Positions 16,645-24,585 of a stretch of 64,000 nt of DNA are shown one piece after another; the first letter of the stretch is position 1, and each line of letters opens with the position of its first letter. Below the pieces are notes generated by a model. It saw only the letters and a program-made list of their open reading frames with translations, had not been told where the DNA came from and searched no databases. The DNA comes from JAAYFT01 sp036562765. GTDB lineage: Bacteria; Bacillota; Clostridia; Tissierellales; Tissierellaceae. The translations under genes were made by a program, and so were the position numbers. The DNA lies in assembly GCA_036562765.1 (NCBI GenBank), contig DATCJO010000200.1, positions 7,772 to 71,771 on the forward strand, in the 5' to 3' direction.

Positions 16645-18999
16645 CTAAATATTTCTTAGCTTTCTTAAGATAATCTTTTGTTCTACAGAAGCCACTAGCC
16701 TTCTTGTATATACAACTGTATCTGGGTTAACGCTTATACTGTCTATTCCTTCTTCTACAAGGAACTCTGCAAATTCAGGATATTGTGATGGCCCTTGTCC
16801 ACAGATAGATATAGTCTTCCCATATTTGTGGGCTGCTTTAATTAGTATTGATATGGCCCTTTTTACTGCTTCATTTCTTTCATCAAAATATCCCATATTA
16901 TTCAATATTCCTGAGTCTCTATCTGCACCCATGATAAGTTGTGTTAAATCGTTACTTCCTATACTGAATCCGTCAACCATTTGTGCAAATTCTTCAGCTT
17001 CGAATACTACTGAAGGAACTTCTGCCATTATCCATATTTTAAAGTTCTTGCCTTGAACCAATCCTTCTTCTGCCATTATTTCTTTTACTTTCTTTAATTC
17101 CCATGTAGTCCTTACAAATGGTAGCATTGCATATACATTATTTAATCCAAATTCTTCCCTTACCTTCCTTAAGGCTCTACATTCTAGCCTAAAGCCTTCT
17201 TCATATTCAGGTGAAATATACCTAGAAACTCCTCTCCAACCAATCATTGGGTTAGATTCTATAGGTTCAACTTCATCTCCGCCTTTAAGTCCTCTAAATT
17301 CATTGGTTCTAAAATCAGAAAGCCTTACAACCACTGGCCTTGGATAGATTTCCCCTGCAACCATTTGTATACCTTCTGCCATTTTATCTATCAAAAGCTG
17401 ACCTTGACCTGTCTTTACTAAGTACATTGGGTGAGCTCCTACCATATTAGTAAATATGAATTCAGTTCTCATAAGTCCAATTCCATCAAAAGGAAGGTTC
17501 TTATATTTCCCAATCATAGAAGGTTCTCCAAGGTTCATATATATTTTAGTTGCAGTAATTGGAGCCAATTGTTGTAGTATTTCTTCGCTAAAACCTACTG
17601 AAGGTTTTTCTTCTTTCTTTTCTTCATCCATTACATAGCCTTCATATACTACTCCTCGAATTGCATCTACTGTTATTTCCATACCTTCAGTTAATACTTT
17701 GCTTCCATCCTTGGTTCCTACAATACATGGTATACCTAGTTCCCTAGAAACAATGGCTGCATGACAAGTCCTTCCGCCATCATCGGTAACTACTGCTGCA
17801 GCCTTTCTCATGGCTGGCACCATATCAGGATTTGTCATTACTGTTACAAGAATATCTCCTTCTTCAACCCTGTCTATTTCAGATATATCCTTAATATTCT
17901 TAACCTTTCCCTTTCCAATTCCAGGAGATGCGGGAAGTCCTCTAACTAATACTTTCAATTCCTTATTTTCCTTATTTTCCTTAACTTCATTCATCTTTAC
18001 ATCACCCTTTAATGTAGTAATTGGCCTTGATTGTAAAATATACAGCTTCTTAGTGTCTTTATCAAATCCCCATTCAATGTCCTGATGCTTCCCATAGAGT
18101 TTTTCTATCTTCAACCCATAGTCAACCAATGTCATTATCTCTTCATCCGACAAACACTGAGCATTTACATATCTTTCACCTAAATAATCAGCCACTTTGA
18201 CTTCTTCAGTACCTAATCCATCTTCTTTCTTAATAATCATGATGTTCTTTTCTGAAATATGCTTTTCTATTATCTCTTTTGATTTTTTGTTTATTATATA
18301 TTCATCTGGAGTGACTGCACCGGATACTACTGCTTCTCCTAAACCCCAGCTTGCATTTATCATCATCTCATCAGTGTTATTATTTATAGGGTTGGCTGTA
18401 AACATAACCCCAGATTTTTCGCTGTTCACCATCTTTTGAACTACAACTGACAAAGATACTTGAGAATGGTCAAAATTTTGTTTTTCCCTATAATAAATTG
18501 CCCTTGCTGTCCAAAGGGATGCCCAGCATCTTCTTACATATTTAAGCAGTTCTTCTTCGCCACTTATATGCAAGTAAGTATCTTGTTGTCCAGCAAAGGA
18601 AGCTTCTGGCAAATCTTCAGCTGTTGCAGAACTTCTTACAGCTACTTGTGGATTATCAATCCCAATTTTATTGCTTAAATCCCTGTATGCCCCAACAATT
18701 TCATCTCTTAAATCCTTGGGAATATCTGCTCCATTTATTCTTTCCTGAATTGTTTTGCTAATCTTTTGCAACATGTTGGAATCTTCTTCATTAAGCCCTC
18801 TAAGTAATAGCTTTATTACTTCATCTAATTCTGAATAATAAATAAAATAATTATATGCTTCCGCTGTTACACAAAATCCTGGTGGTACATCTAATCCTTT
18901 TTGAGTGAGTTCTCCTAAATTAGCCCCTTTTCCTCCTACAACTGGAATATCATTTTTATCTATTTCATTAAACCATCTAATATACTTATATCCAGACAT
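16645..18999 (-). CDS. ppsA: Phosphoenolpyruvate synthase
   Basis: 784 aa. An N-terminal ATP-grasp domain (VVGGKGANLGEL near residue 20; RSSATAEDLPEASFAGQQDT) is followed by the swivelling phosphohistidine domain with GGRTCHAAIVSRELG (phospho-accepting His about 413) and the C-terminal PEP/pyruvate-binding barrel (MRTEFIF, SIGSNDLTQ, CGQGPSQ). The order and motifs are those of PEP synthase rather than PPDK, which has an extra regulatory insert. It makes PEP from pyruvate and ATP for gluconeogenesis. I chose the second ATG (18997-18999) because AGGAGG is 8 bases upstream; the first ATG at 19003-19005 is only 2 bases from it. Confidence 0.95.
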   Translation of the reverse strand: MSGYKYIRWFNEIDKNDIPVVGGKGANLGELTQKGLDVPPGFCVTAEAYNYFIYYSELDEVIKLLLRGLNEEDSNMLQKISKTIQERINGADIPKDLRDEIVGAYRDLSNKIGIDNPQVAVRSSATAEDLPEASFAGQQDTYLHISGEEELLKYVRRCWASLWTARAIYYREKQNFDHSQVSLSVVVQKMVNSEKSGVMFTANPINNNTDEMMINASWGLGEAVVSGAVTPDEYIINKKSKEIIEKHISEKNIMIIKKEDGLGTEEVKVADYLGERYVNAQCLSDEEIMTLVDYGLKIEKLYGKHQDIEWGFDKDTKKLYILQSRPITTLKGDVKMNEVKENKENKELKVLVRGLPASPGIGKGKVKNIKDISEIDRVEEGDILVTVMTNPDMVPAMRKAAAVVTDDGGRTCHAAIVSRELGIPCIVGTKDGSKVLTEGMEITVDAIRGVVYEGYVMDEEKKEEKPSVGFSEEILQQLAPITATKIYMNLGEPSMIGKYKNLPFDGIGLMRTEFIFTNMVGAHPMYLVKTGQGQLLIDKMAEGIQMVAGEIYPRPVVVRLSDFRTNEFRGLKGGDEVEPIESNPMIGWRGVSRYISPEYEEGFRLECRALRKVREEFGLNNVYAMLPFVRTTWELKKVKEIMAEEGLVQGKNFKIWIMAEVPSVVFEAEEFAQMVDGFSIGSNDLTQLIMGADRDSGILNNMGYFDERNEAVKRAISILIKAAHKYGKTISICGQGPSQYPEFAEFLVEEGIDSISVNPDTVVYTRRLVASVEQKIILRKLRNI

Positions 19000-19040
19000 T
19001 AGCATAACCTCCTATGTGTTTTTCATATTATATATTATAT

Positions 19041-19058
19041 CACATTGTTTTAAATGTG
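19041..19058. promoter_or_regulatory. Inverted repeat upstream of PEP synthase, possible operator
   Basis: CACATT-GTTTTA-AATGTG lies just upstream of a TATAAT-like -10 for ppsA on the minus strand. Symmetric 6-bp arms suggest a dimeric repressor site, but there is no known consensus to compare it with. Confidence 0.35.
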
Positions 19059-19134
19059 CTATACTATTTATTATTTTTTTATTAAATATTCGTAATATTT
19101 CCTTTGGCAAAGAATATTTTTTCCCAAAAAAAGA

Positions 19135-19163
19135 AAAAAATCCCGTTTTTTACGGGATTTTTT
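19135..19163. terminator. Bidirectional terminator between ppsA and the 67-aa ORF
   Basis: 12-bp stem AAAAAATCCCGT / ACGGGATTTTTT with a T5 loop. T or A runs flank both sides, so it can work on either strand. It lies 24 bp after the 67-aa ORF. Confidence 0.85.
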
Positions 19164-19187
19164 CTAAAACTGTTTTTTTAGGTATAT

Positions 19188-19391
19188 TTAGAAATAAAAT
19201 CCTTCGCCAGTAAATAGTATAACTAACAACAAGAAGAAGAATAACAATGAATCATCTGATCTTTCATTAAACCAGTGTGAATTTTCAAATAATATTACTA
19301 ACAATAGGAAGAAGAATAGTAAGGATTCATCGTTAGCAAGATTTCCGAATAAACCTCTGCGTTCTCTGCTTACATTTAATTCTTCAGCCAT
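19188..19391 (-). CDS. Small hydrophobic protein with duplicated DxSLLFFFLLLVILF segment
   Basis: 67 aa, not recognised. After a charged head (MAEELNVSRERRGLFGNLAN) come two near-identical 15-residue blocks, DESLLFFFLLLVILF and DDSLLFFFLLLVILF, separated by ENSHWFNERS. Each would form a short transmembrane or strongly hydrophobic helix capped by acidic residues. The duplication is visible in the DNA too (two roughly 45-base copies). The ribosome binding site AAGGGGG is 9 bases before the ATG, and a terminator follows, so the gene is probably real. It lies just downstream of tldE; a related 50-aa protein lies just upstream of tldD. Possible roles are a spore or envelope peptide or a TldDE substrate. 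None of these is shown. Confidence 0.65.
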   Translation of the reverse strand: MAEELNVSRERRGLFGNLANDESLLFFFLLLVILFENSHWFNERSDDSLLFFFLLLVILFTGEGFYF

Positions 19392-19404
19392 TTAACTAAC
19401 CCCC

Positions 19405-19433
19405 TTATATTTTTTCCTCACTGTATATTATGA
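19405..19433 (-). terminator. Terminator of the first tldD-tldE operon
   Basis: TTTCCTCA and TGAGGAAA (8 bp) flank a 10-base loop (TAATATACAG on the minus strand), followed by A/T-rich sequence. It lies between the tldE stop and the 67-aa gene. Confidence 0.6.
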
Positions 19434-19472
19434 GGAAATCCTATAAGAGGTTACTGTTTTTCTAAAATATAT

Positions 19473-20822
19473 TTATTCTCCAGATACAGATAATTTTTTG
19501 ACTTTTATTGATGGAGAACCTATATAGCCAAATGATGACATATTGAATCTTAAGTCATTACCTATTGCTTCAATGTCCATTAATGTTTCAAAGAAATTGC
19601 CAGCAATGGTTATTTGATTTACTGGTCTCTTTATTTTACCGTTTTCTATTTCATAACCATAGGCAGATAAAGAATAATCTCCTGATACTTGATTTAGTCC
19701 AGAATGTAGCCCTGCTACATTTATTATATAAATGCCCTTATCAATACTTGAAATTAGATCTTCTAATGTTTTGTCCCCTTTTTCAATATAAACATTTGTA
19801 GGAGCAACAGTAACTGAAGACTTATACGAACTTCTATAACCATTTCCTGTTGATTCAACTCCATCCTTTATAGCAGTTTTTAAGTTATATAGATAAGTTT
19901 TTAATTCGCCTTTATCTATTATCTTTTTGAAGATAGTCTTGTGTCCTTCATCATCAAAGGACCTTGAGTTGAAACCATCTTCCATAAATGGGTCTTCAAC
20001 GAGAGTAAATAAATCGCTAGCCACTACACTGCCAATTTTATCCTTAAGTAGGGATAACCCTTTTTGAACTTGGTCTGCATCAAATATACTGCCAAAAGCA
20101 GATAAAATATCAGCAAAAACTAAGTTCTTGAATATAATTGGGTAACTGCCACTTTTTACTGGAGTAGCCCCTAACATCGAAATAGCTTCATCCACAGCTT
20201 CTTTTGCCATTTCCTTATAATCTACTTCATTAAAATCATTAAAAATCCTAATGCTCATGCCAGTCTTATTATCTTCTCCATCTTTTGCAATAACAGAAAT
20301 ATATATGGCAGCACCTGAAATTTTATCAGATAAATCAATTCCCTTAGTATTCATAATATATCTTTCAGTATGAAATTCTTCATAACCACAATATTGTACA
20401 GCGAATATTCTTTTATCTAATGCTAAAGCCTCTCTTTCCAAATTTAAAAGGAATTCAATTTTCTTTTCTGCTGGTACGCTGGAAAGATTCCCTTCTCTTC
20501 TTTTTATTTCCTTATATTCATCTGAACCTTCAAATATTATTTCTTCATCTGGGGAATCAATATATTTGCTGTTTTCATAAGCATCATTTATCAACATATC
20601 TATAGAGCTTTCATCAAGCTTTTCTGTATAGGAATATCCCATTTTCCCATTAGAAATTCCTCTTAAAGAAAGGCCACCTGATTCAGAAATACTGTATTTG
20701 TTAACTTCTCCATTGAAAACGTTAATTTCAACTTGCTTATTGTTTTGAATGTAGACTTCTAGGTCTTCAAACTTTTCTTTTCCCCTAGAGAGTATTTCTT
20801 GGGTCAAATTCCTGTAATCCAT
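19473..20822 (-). CDS. tldE: TldE/PmbA family protein (copy 1)
   Basis: 449 aa. N-terminal LEVYIQNNKQVEINVFNGEVNKY, then AIYISVIAKD, SVTVAPTNVYIEKG and a C-terminal GNFFETLMDIEAIGNDL match the non-catalytic partner of the TldD/TldE protease. It lacks the HExxxH zinc motif, as expected for TldE. In Enterobacteria the TldD/TldE heterodimer cleaves unfolded peptides and processes microcin B17 and CcdA. Its ATG overlaps the tldD stop by one base (TAATG), so the two are translationally coupled. Confidence 0.92.
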   Translation of the reverse strand: MDYRNLTQEILSRGKEKFEDLEVYIQNNKQVEINVFNGEVNKYSISESGGLSLRGISNGKMGYSYTEKLDESSIDMLINDAYENSKYIDSPDEEIIFEGSDEYKEIKRREGNLSSVPAEKKIEFLLNLEREALALDKRIFAVQYCGYEEFHTERYIMNTKGIDLSDKISGAAIYISVIAKDGEDNKTGMSIRIFNDFNEVDYKEMAKEAVDEAISMLGATPVKSGSYPIIFKNLVFADILSAFGSIFDADQVQKGLSLLKDKIGSVVASDLFTLVEDPFMEDGFNSRSFDDEGHKTIFKKIIDKGELKTYLYNLKTAIKDGVESTGNGYRSSYKSSVTVAPTNVYIEKGDKTLEDLISSIDKGIYIINVAGLHSGLNQVSGDYSLSAYGYEIENGKIKRPVNQITIAGNFFETLMDIEAIGNDLRFNMSSFGYIGSPSIKVKKLSVSGE

Positions 20823-22213
20823 TATTTATCCCCCTTCCTTCCGCCAACTGTTAGAGCTTTAATCCTAAGTGGTGGTTGTCCAACATTTGCAGGGATTAAA
20901 CCGCTTTCAGCACCGCACATACCTTGGCCTAAAGCTAGCTCTTTTCCAACCATATCGATTAATTCTAGTACTTTAAGCCCATTGCCTATTAGGGTAGCTC
21001 CCCTAACTGGTTTTACTATCTTTCCATTTTGTACTAGATATCCTTCCATAACAGCAAAATTAAAATCACCAGTAGCTGGATTTACTGAACCACCACCTAA
21101 TTTTTTAGCATAAAGTCCCCATTCTGTATTTGCAATTATTTCATCCAAAGTAGAATTTCCTGCTGCTATATAGGTGTTATTCATTCTAGAAGTTGGAGCA
21201 AATTTATATGATTGCCTTCTTCCAGACCCAGTAGATTTCATTCCCATCCTTTTACCATTTAATTTATCTACTAGATATGACTTCAATATTCCATTTTCTA
21301 TAAGAATGTTCTTTTGAGTTGGAGTACCTTCATCATCTATATTAGTGCTTCCCCATCCATTTGGAATAGTTCCATCATCTATGGCTGTTACCAATGGCGA
21401 TGCTACCATTTGTCCCAACTTATTTGCAAATACTGATGTTCCTTTAGATACAAAAGCTGCTTCCAACCCATGGCCACAAGCTTCATGGAACAATACTCCA
21501 CCAAACTCGTTGTCCATAATTACAGGCATTACACCTGATGGGCAGTATTCAGCATCTATCATGGTCTTTGCAATTCTAGATGCTTCCCTTGCAACATCTT
21601 CAACATTTATCTTTTCAAAGAACTCAAATCCCATAGAAGCACCTGGTGCATAAAATCCTTGCTGCATTTCTCCATTCTTCGCTGCAACAGAAGATACTGA
21701 AAACCTAGTTCTTACTCTTCTATCTTCCGCCAAAACACCTTCTGTATTCGCTACAAGTATCTTTTGATCTTCGTCTAGGTAGCTTACTGTTACTTGAGTT
21801 ATGCAAGGGTCATAGTTTTTTGCAACTTCATAGGCTTTTTTCATTAAATCAACTTTCTTATTCTTTTCTACTGTTGATGGCAAAATCTTTATAGGATTTA
21901 TATCCCTATCATTTCCCTTTAAGAAATTTAAAGTCAAATCTGAAGAAGTAGATTTTAAAGCAGCTGCTGCTTCCTTGGCAACCTTAATTAGATTTTCTTC
22001 TGAAGAATCATTGGTATAGGCATATATACAGTTAAATCCATTAAAAATCCTAATACCAACACCATATTCCCTACCTGAAATATTATTTTCAATAATACCG
22101 CCAACAAGCTTAATGTTTGTGCTTAATTTATCTTCAACGAAGATTTCTGCAAAATCTCCGCCATTAGATAATGCAGCACATAGGACTCTTTCTATTACTT
22201 TTTGATTCAACAA
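20822..22213 (-). CDS. tldD: TldD family metalloprotease subunit (copy 1)
   Basis: 463 aa. The zinc motif HEACGH (H243, E244, H248) and the following DDGTIPNGWGSTNIDDEGTP and GRRQSYKFAPTSRM blocks identify the catalytic subunit of the TldD/TldE peptidase. The start is TTG at 22211-22213 with AGGAGG 7 bases upstream; a second TTG follows immediately. It is cotranscribed with tldE downstream. A 50-aa hydrophobic ORF with its own terminator lies directly upstream, and a 67-aa relative lies beyond tldE. A second, divergent tldD/tldE pair is at the far end of the window. Confidence 0.94.
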   Translation of the reverse strand: MLNQKVIERVLCAALSNGGDFAEIFVEDKLSTNIKLVGGIIENNISGREYGVGIRIFNGFNCIYAYTNDSSEENLIKVAKEAAAALKSTSSDLTLNFLKGNDRDINPIKILPSTVEKNKKVDLMKKAYEVAKNYDPCITQVTVSYLDEDQKILVANTEGVLAEDRRVRTRFSVSSVAAKNGEMQQGFYAPGASMGFEFFEKINVEDVAREASRIAKTMIDAEYCPSGVMPVIMDNEFGGVLFHEACGHGLEAAFVSKGTSVFANKLGQMVASPLVTAIDDGTIPNGWGSTNIDDEGTPTQKNILIENGILKSYLVDKLNGKRMGMKSTGSGRRQSYKFAPTSRMNNTYIAAGNSTLDEIIANTEWGLYAKKLGGGSVNPATGDFNFAVMEGYLVQNGKIVKPVRGATLIGNGLKVLELIDMVGKELALGQGMCGAESGLIPANVGQPPLRIKALTVGGRKGDK

Positions 22214-22281
22214 AAAAATCCCTCCTTTTATGTATTTTTTTGCAATATATTAATTATAAATATTATATTATAAAAATTATT

Positions 22282-22317
22282 AAAAAAAAATATAAAACAG
22301 CAGGTTTCCTGCTGTTT
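22282..22317 (-). terminator. Terminator of the 50-aa ORF
   Basis: AAACAGCAGG (22295-22304), TTT loop, CCTGCTGTTT (22308-22317). T9 follows on the minus strand. It overlaps the stop codon of the 50-aa gene. Confidence 0.85.
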
Positions 22318-22468
22318 AAAAAATATCGCCTAGAAAGAGGAATAATATAAGTAACAGCAATATTTCATCAAAACCTCTTCCTCTTCTATCTTTGCCATAC
22401 AATAATATTATTAACAAGAAAAATAGGAGCAGTATTTTCTCGTCACGTCTTGCAGGATGGCCTAACAT
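22316..22468 (-). CDS. 50-aa hydrophobic protein related to the 67-aa ORF at 19.2 kb
   Basis: Reading the minus strand from ATG at 22466-22468 gives 50 residues ending in TAA. A basic head MLGHPARR is followed by DEKILLLFFLLIILLYG, a basic linker KDRRGRGF, and DEILLLLILFLFLGD. The plan is the same as in the 67-aa protein: an acidic pair plus a Leu/Phe/Ile-rich stretch, present twice. The ribosome binding site GGGAGG is 7 bases before the ATG, and a textbook terminator overlaps the stop. That GGGAGG is also one arm of a 13-bp inverted repeat, so translation may be controlled by structure. The function is unknown. Confidence 0.6.
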   Translation of the reverse strand: MLGHPARRDEKILLLFFLLIILLYGKDRRGRGFDEILLLLILFLFLGDIF

Positions 22469-22471
22469 AAT

Positions 22472-22522
22472 AAAACCTCCCTATTTAAGATTAATACATA
22501 ATATTCCTATAGGGAGGTTTTT
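22472..22522 (-). promoter_or_regulatory. Inverted repeat that includes the 50-aa ORF ribosome binding site
   Basis: AAAACCTCCCTAT (22472-22484) and ATAGGGAGGTTTT (22510-22522) are perfect 13-bp complements with about 25 bases between them. On the minus-strand transcript the 3' arm contains the GGGAGG of the 50-aa gene. The hairpin could end the CYTH transcript weakly and also sequester the Shine-Dalgarno. Confidence 0.65.
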
Positions 22523-22528
22523 GTTACA

Positions 22529-23071
22529 TTATATTAAATTTGCTTCTCGCCTAAGTTCTACAATAGATTTTGTTGATATGCTTTCTTTAGGAATATTTAA
22601 AATATCAATTATCTTTTCCAGTTCGCTAGTATCCCTAACTTCTATTTCCATATAAGGATATGGATAAGTTCTTTCATCCCATTTATCAATATCAAACCTT
22701 ACACCATTTAATTCGTAGGAAACTCTCTCTTTAAAACCCTCTTCTTTAACTATATATCCTAAAGATTTTAGTATATCTAACATTGCTTTCTTATCAGATA
22801 TGTCAGTATTTATTTCGACGTTTTCCCTTATTCCGTCTTTACTGATATTCTTCTTCATAGTTAATGTCAATTTAGTTTTTCCAGTTAATAATGATTTTGT
22901 CTCCCGTATACGCATATAGGCGTTAAGATTATTTTCAATGAAATTATCATTGGTATCAATTAATGTATTTATCTGAAGTTCTTTTTCAATAAGTTTTGCC
23001 CCCAGTTTTTTTAGTTTTTCTTCCATTTCAGGTATATTGATATTCAAAATTTTTACTTCAAGTTCTTTCAT
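22529..23071 (-). CDS. CYTH domain protein (class IV adenylate cyclase / triphosphatase-like)
   Basis: 180 aa from the chosen start. The N-terminal signature ELEVKIL contains ExExK. R-R and K residues follow in YMRIRETK and LTLTMKK, and E residues on later strands in VSYELNGVRFDIDKWDE and MEIEV, as in the CYTH triphosphate tunnel fold. Family members hydrolyse inorganic triphosphate or thiamine triphosphate, or make cAMP; the activity here is not predictable. The reading frame is open 12 codons further upstream, but AAAGGAG lies 8 bases before the ATG at 23069-23071. It follows nagB by 13 bp. Confidence 0.85.
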   Translation of the reverse strand: MKELEVKILNINIPEMEEKLKKLGAKLIEKELQINTLIDTNDNFIENNLNAYMRIRETKSLLTGKTKLTLTMKKNISKDGIRENVEINTDISDKKAMLDILKSLGYIVKEEGFKERVSYELNGVRFDIDKWDERTYPYPYMEIEVRDTSELEKIIDILNIPKESISTKSIVELRREANLI

Positions 23072-23084
23072 TTTAACTTCTCCT

Positions 23085-23810
23085 TTAGCCATAATATGCT
23101 TCTTCATCTACAATCAGTGTCACATCAGGATGAAGGAGTAAAAAAGATACTGGGAATTTAGTAGATACCCGCTTTTCCTCAAGCAACTTCTTTATTACAG
23201 GTGCCTTTTTCTTTCCATTGGCTAAAAGAATAATCCTCTTTGCCTTCAAGATATTTCCAATTCCCATGGAAATAGCTGTCCTTGGCACTTCATCCTTGGA
23301 TTTAAAAAATCTAGAATTTGCTTCAACAGTATTTTCAGCAAGCTCTACAACTGAAGTCCCTACAGAAAGGGATTCATCTGGCTCGTTAAAGGCTATATGG
23401 CCATTTTCCCCTACACCTAGGATTTGTATATCTATACCGCCAGATTCATCTATCATTTCATCATATTTTTTACAGTATTCTTCAGGATTTTCAGCCATCC
23501 CATCAGGTATATGGATATTTTCTTTAGATATATTTACATGATTAAATAAGTTCTCATTCATATAATATGCATAACTATTGGGATGTTCAGGAGATAATCC
23601 AATATATTCGTCTAAATTAAAAGTGGTTACTCTGGAAAAGTCCAAACCTTTCTCAACATGTGCCTTAACTAATTCTTTATATAATCCTATAGGAGTACTG
23701 CCTGTTGCCAAGCCTAAAACGATATCAGGTTTTTTCTTAATAGCATCAATAAGGATATTAGCTGCCCTTTTACTCATTGCATCGTAATCCTTTTCAACAA
23801 AAATATTCAA
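23085..23810 (-). CDS. nagB: Glucosamine-6-phosphate deaminase
   Basis: 241 aa from TTG, matching the usual 240-245 aa of Firmicute NagB. LGLATGSTPIGLY (phosphate loop, near residue 34), FNLDEYIGL (catalytic Asp) and VGENGHIAFNEP (catalytic His) are intact. It converts glucosamine-6-phosphate to fructose-6-phosphate and ammonia. The frame is open 20 codons upstream, but GGGGTG lies 6 bases before the TTG at 23808-23810, and homologues begin at this point (xNIFVEKDYDAMS). It begins 11 bp after the phosphoesterase stop. No nagA is nearby. Confidence 0.93.
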   Translation of the reverse strand: MNIFVEKDYDAMSKRAANILIDAIKKKPDIVLGLATGSTPIGLYKELVKAHVEKGLDFSRVTTFNLDEYIGLSPEHPNSYAYYMNENLFNHVNISKENIHIPDGMAENPEEYCKKYDEMIDESGGIDIQILGVGENGHIAFNEPDESLSVGTSVVELAENTVEANSRFFKSKDEVPRTAISMGIGNILKAKRIILLANGKKKAPVIKKLLEEKRVSTKFPVSFLLLHPDVTLIVDEEAYYG

Positions 23811-23821
23811 AGCCTTCACCC

Positions 23822-24505
23822 CTATAATATTTTTTTTGGCATAAAGTTTATATAATCGCTGGATACACAATGAAATTCAATATCCTCAATTATGCCCTCA
23901 ACTATATACTTGTGCCCCTCAGCGTGTAAATGTCCATAGACACAGATGTCAATATCATATTCTTTCATGATTTCTACAAACTCATTGGGGCTTGAGTCTA
24001 TATTAAACGGTGGATAATGAAGCATGACGATTTTCTTTTCTAAATTATTTTCTAAAGATTCTAAAGACAGTTTTAGCCTATTCAGCTCCCTTTTAAATAT
24101 CTTCTGGTCTTGTAAATCAGGCATCTCTTCATCAATATTGGACCACCCTCTTGTCCCAGCTATTCCTATATTATTGTAAATATAACTATTATTCTGAATA
24201 AAATGGATGGTTTTCAATCCAAGACTGTTTAATTTCTTTAGACTATTCCACCAATAATCATGGTTCCCCTTAATTATAATTTTTTTTCCAGGAAGCTTAT
24301 CAATCTTCAAAAGGTCCTCATAAGCTTCGTTTAATTTCAGGGCCCAAGAAATATCACCAGCTAATAACACCAAATCATCTTCACAAATTGTAGAATTCCA
24401 GTTATGTATTATTTTTTCCTGATGATTTGCCCATATTTCTCCAAAAATGTCCATTGGTTTATCTCCACTGCTATCTAAATGTAAATCACCTATGGCAAAA
24501 ATCAA
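23822..24505 (-). CDS. Calcineurin-like metallophosphoesterase
   Basis: 227 aa. Metal-binding motifs: GDLHLD (residues 6-11), LLAGDISW, IKGNHDYWW, MLHYPPF and YGHLHAEGH, in the canonical order D-x-H / GD / GNHD / H / GHxH. The substrate is unknown. The start is TTG with GAGGTGG just upstream. It is first in a run with nagB and the CYTH gene, with short gaps. Confidence 0.85.
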   Translation of the reverse strand: MIFAIGDLHLDSSGDKPMDIFGEIWANHQEKIIHNWNSTICEDDLVLLAGDISWALKLNEAYEDLLKIDKLPGKKIIIKGNHDYWWNSLKKLNSLGLKTIHFIQNNSYIYNNIGIAGTRGWSNIDEEMPDLQDQKIFKRELNRLKLSLESLENNLEKKIVMLHYPPFNIDSSPNEFVEIMKEYDIDICVYGHLHAEGHKYIVEGIIEDIEFHCVSSDYINFMPKKIL

Positions 24506-24585
24506 TTTACCACCTCGTTAATGTTAAACTTTAACTTTAAGAAAAAATGCCTATTTTCCAACATTCTATAAGTTAATGTAATACT

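Noticed and set aside
19003..19005. First ATG of PEP synthase as the start.
   Set aside because: It lies 2 bases from AGGAGG; the ATG two codons later has 8-base spacing.
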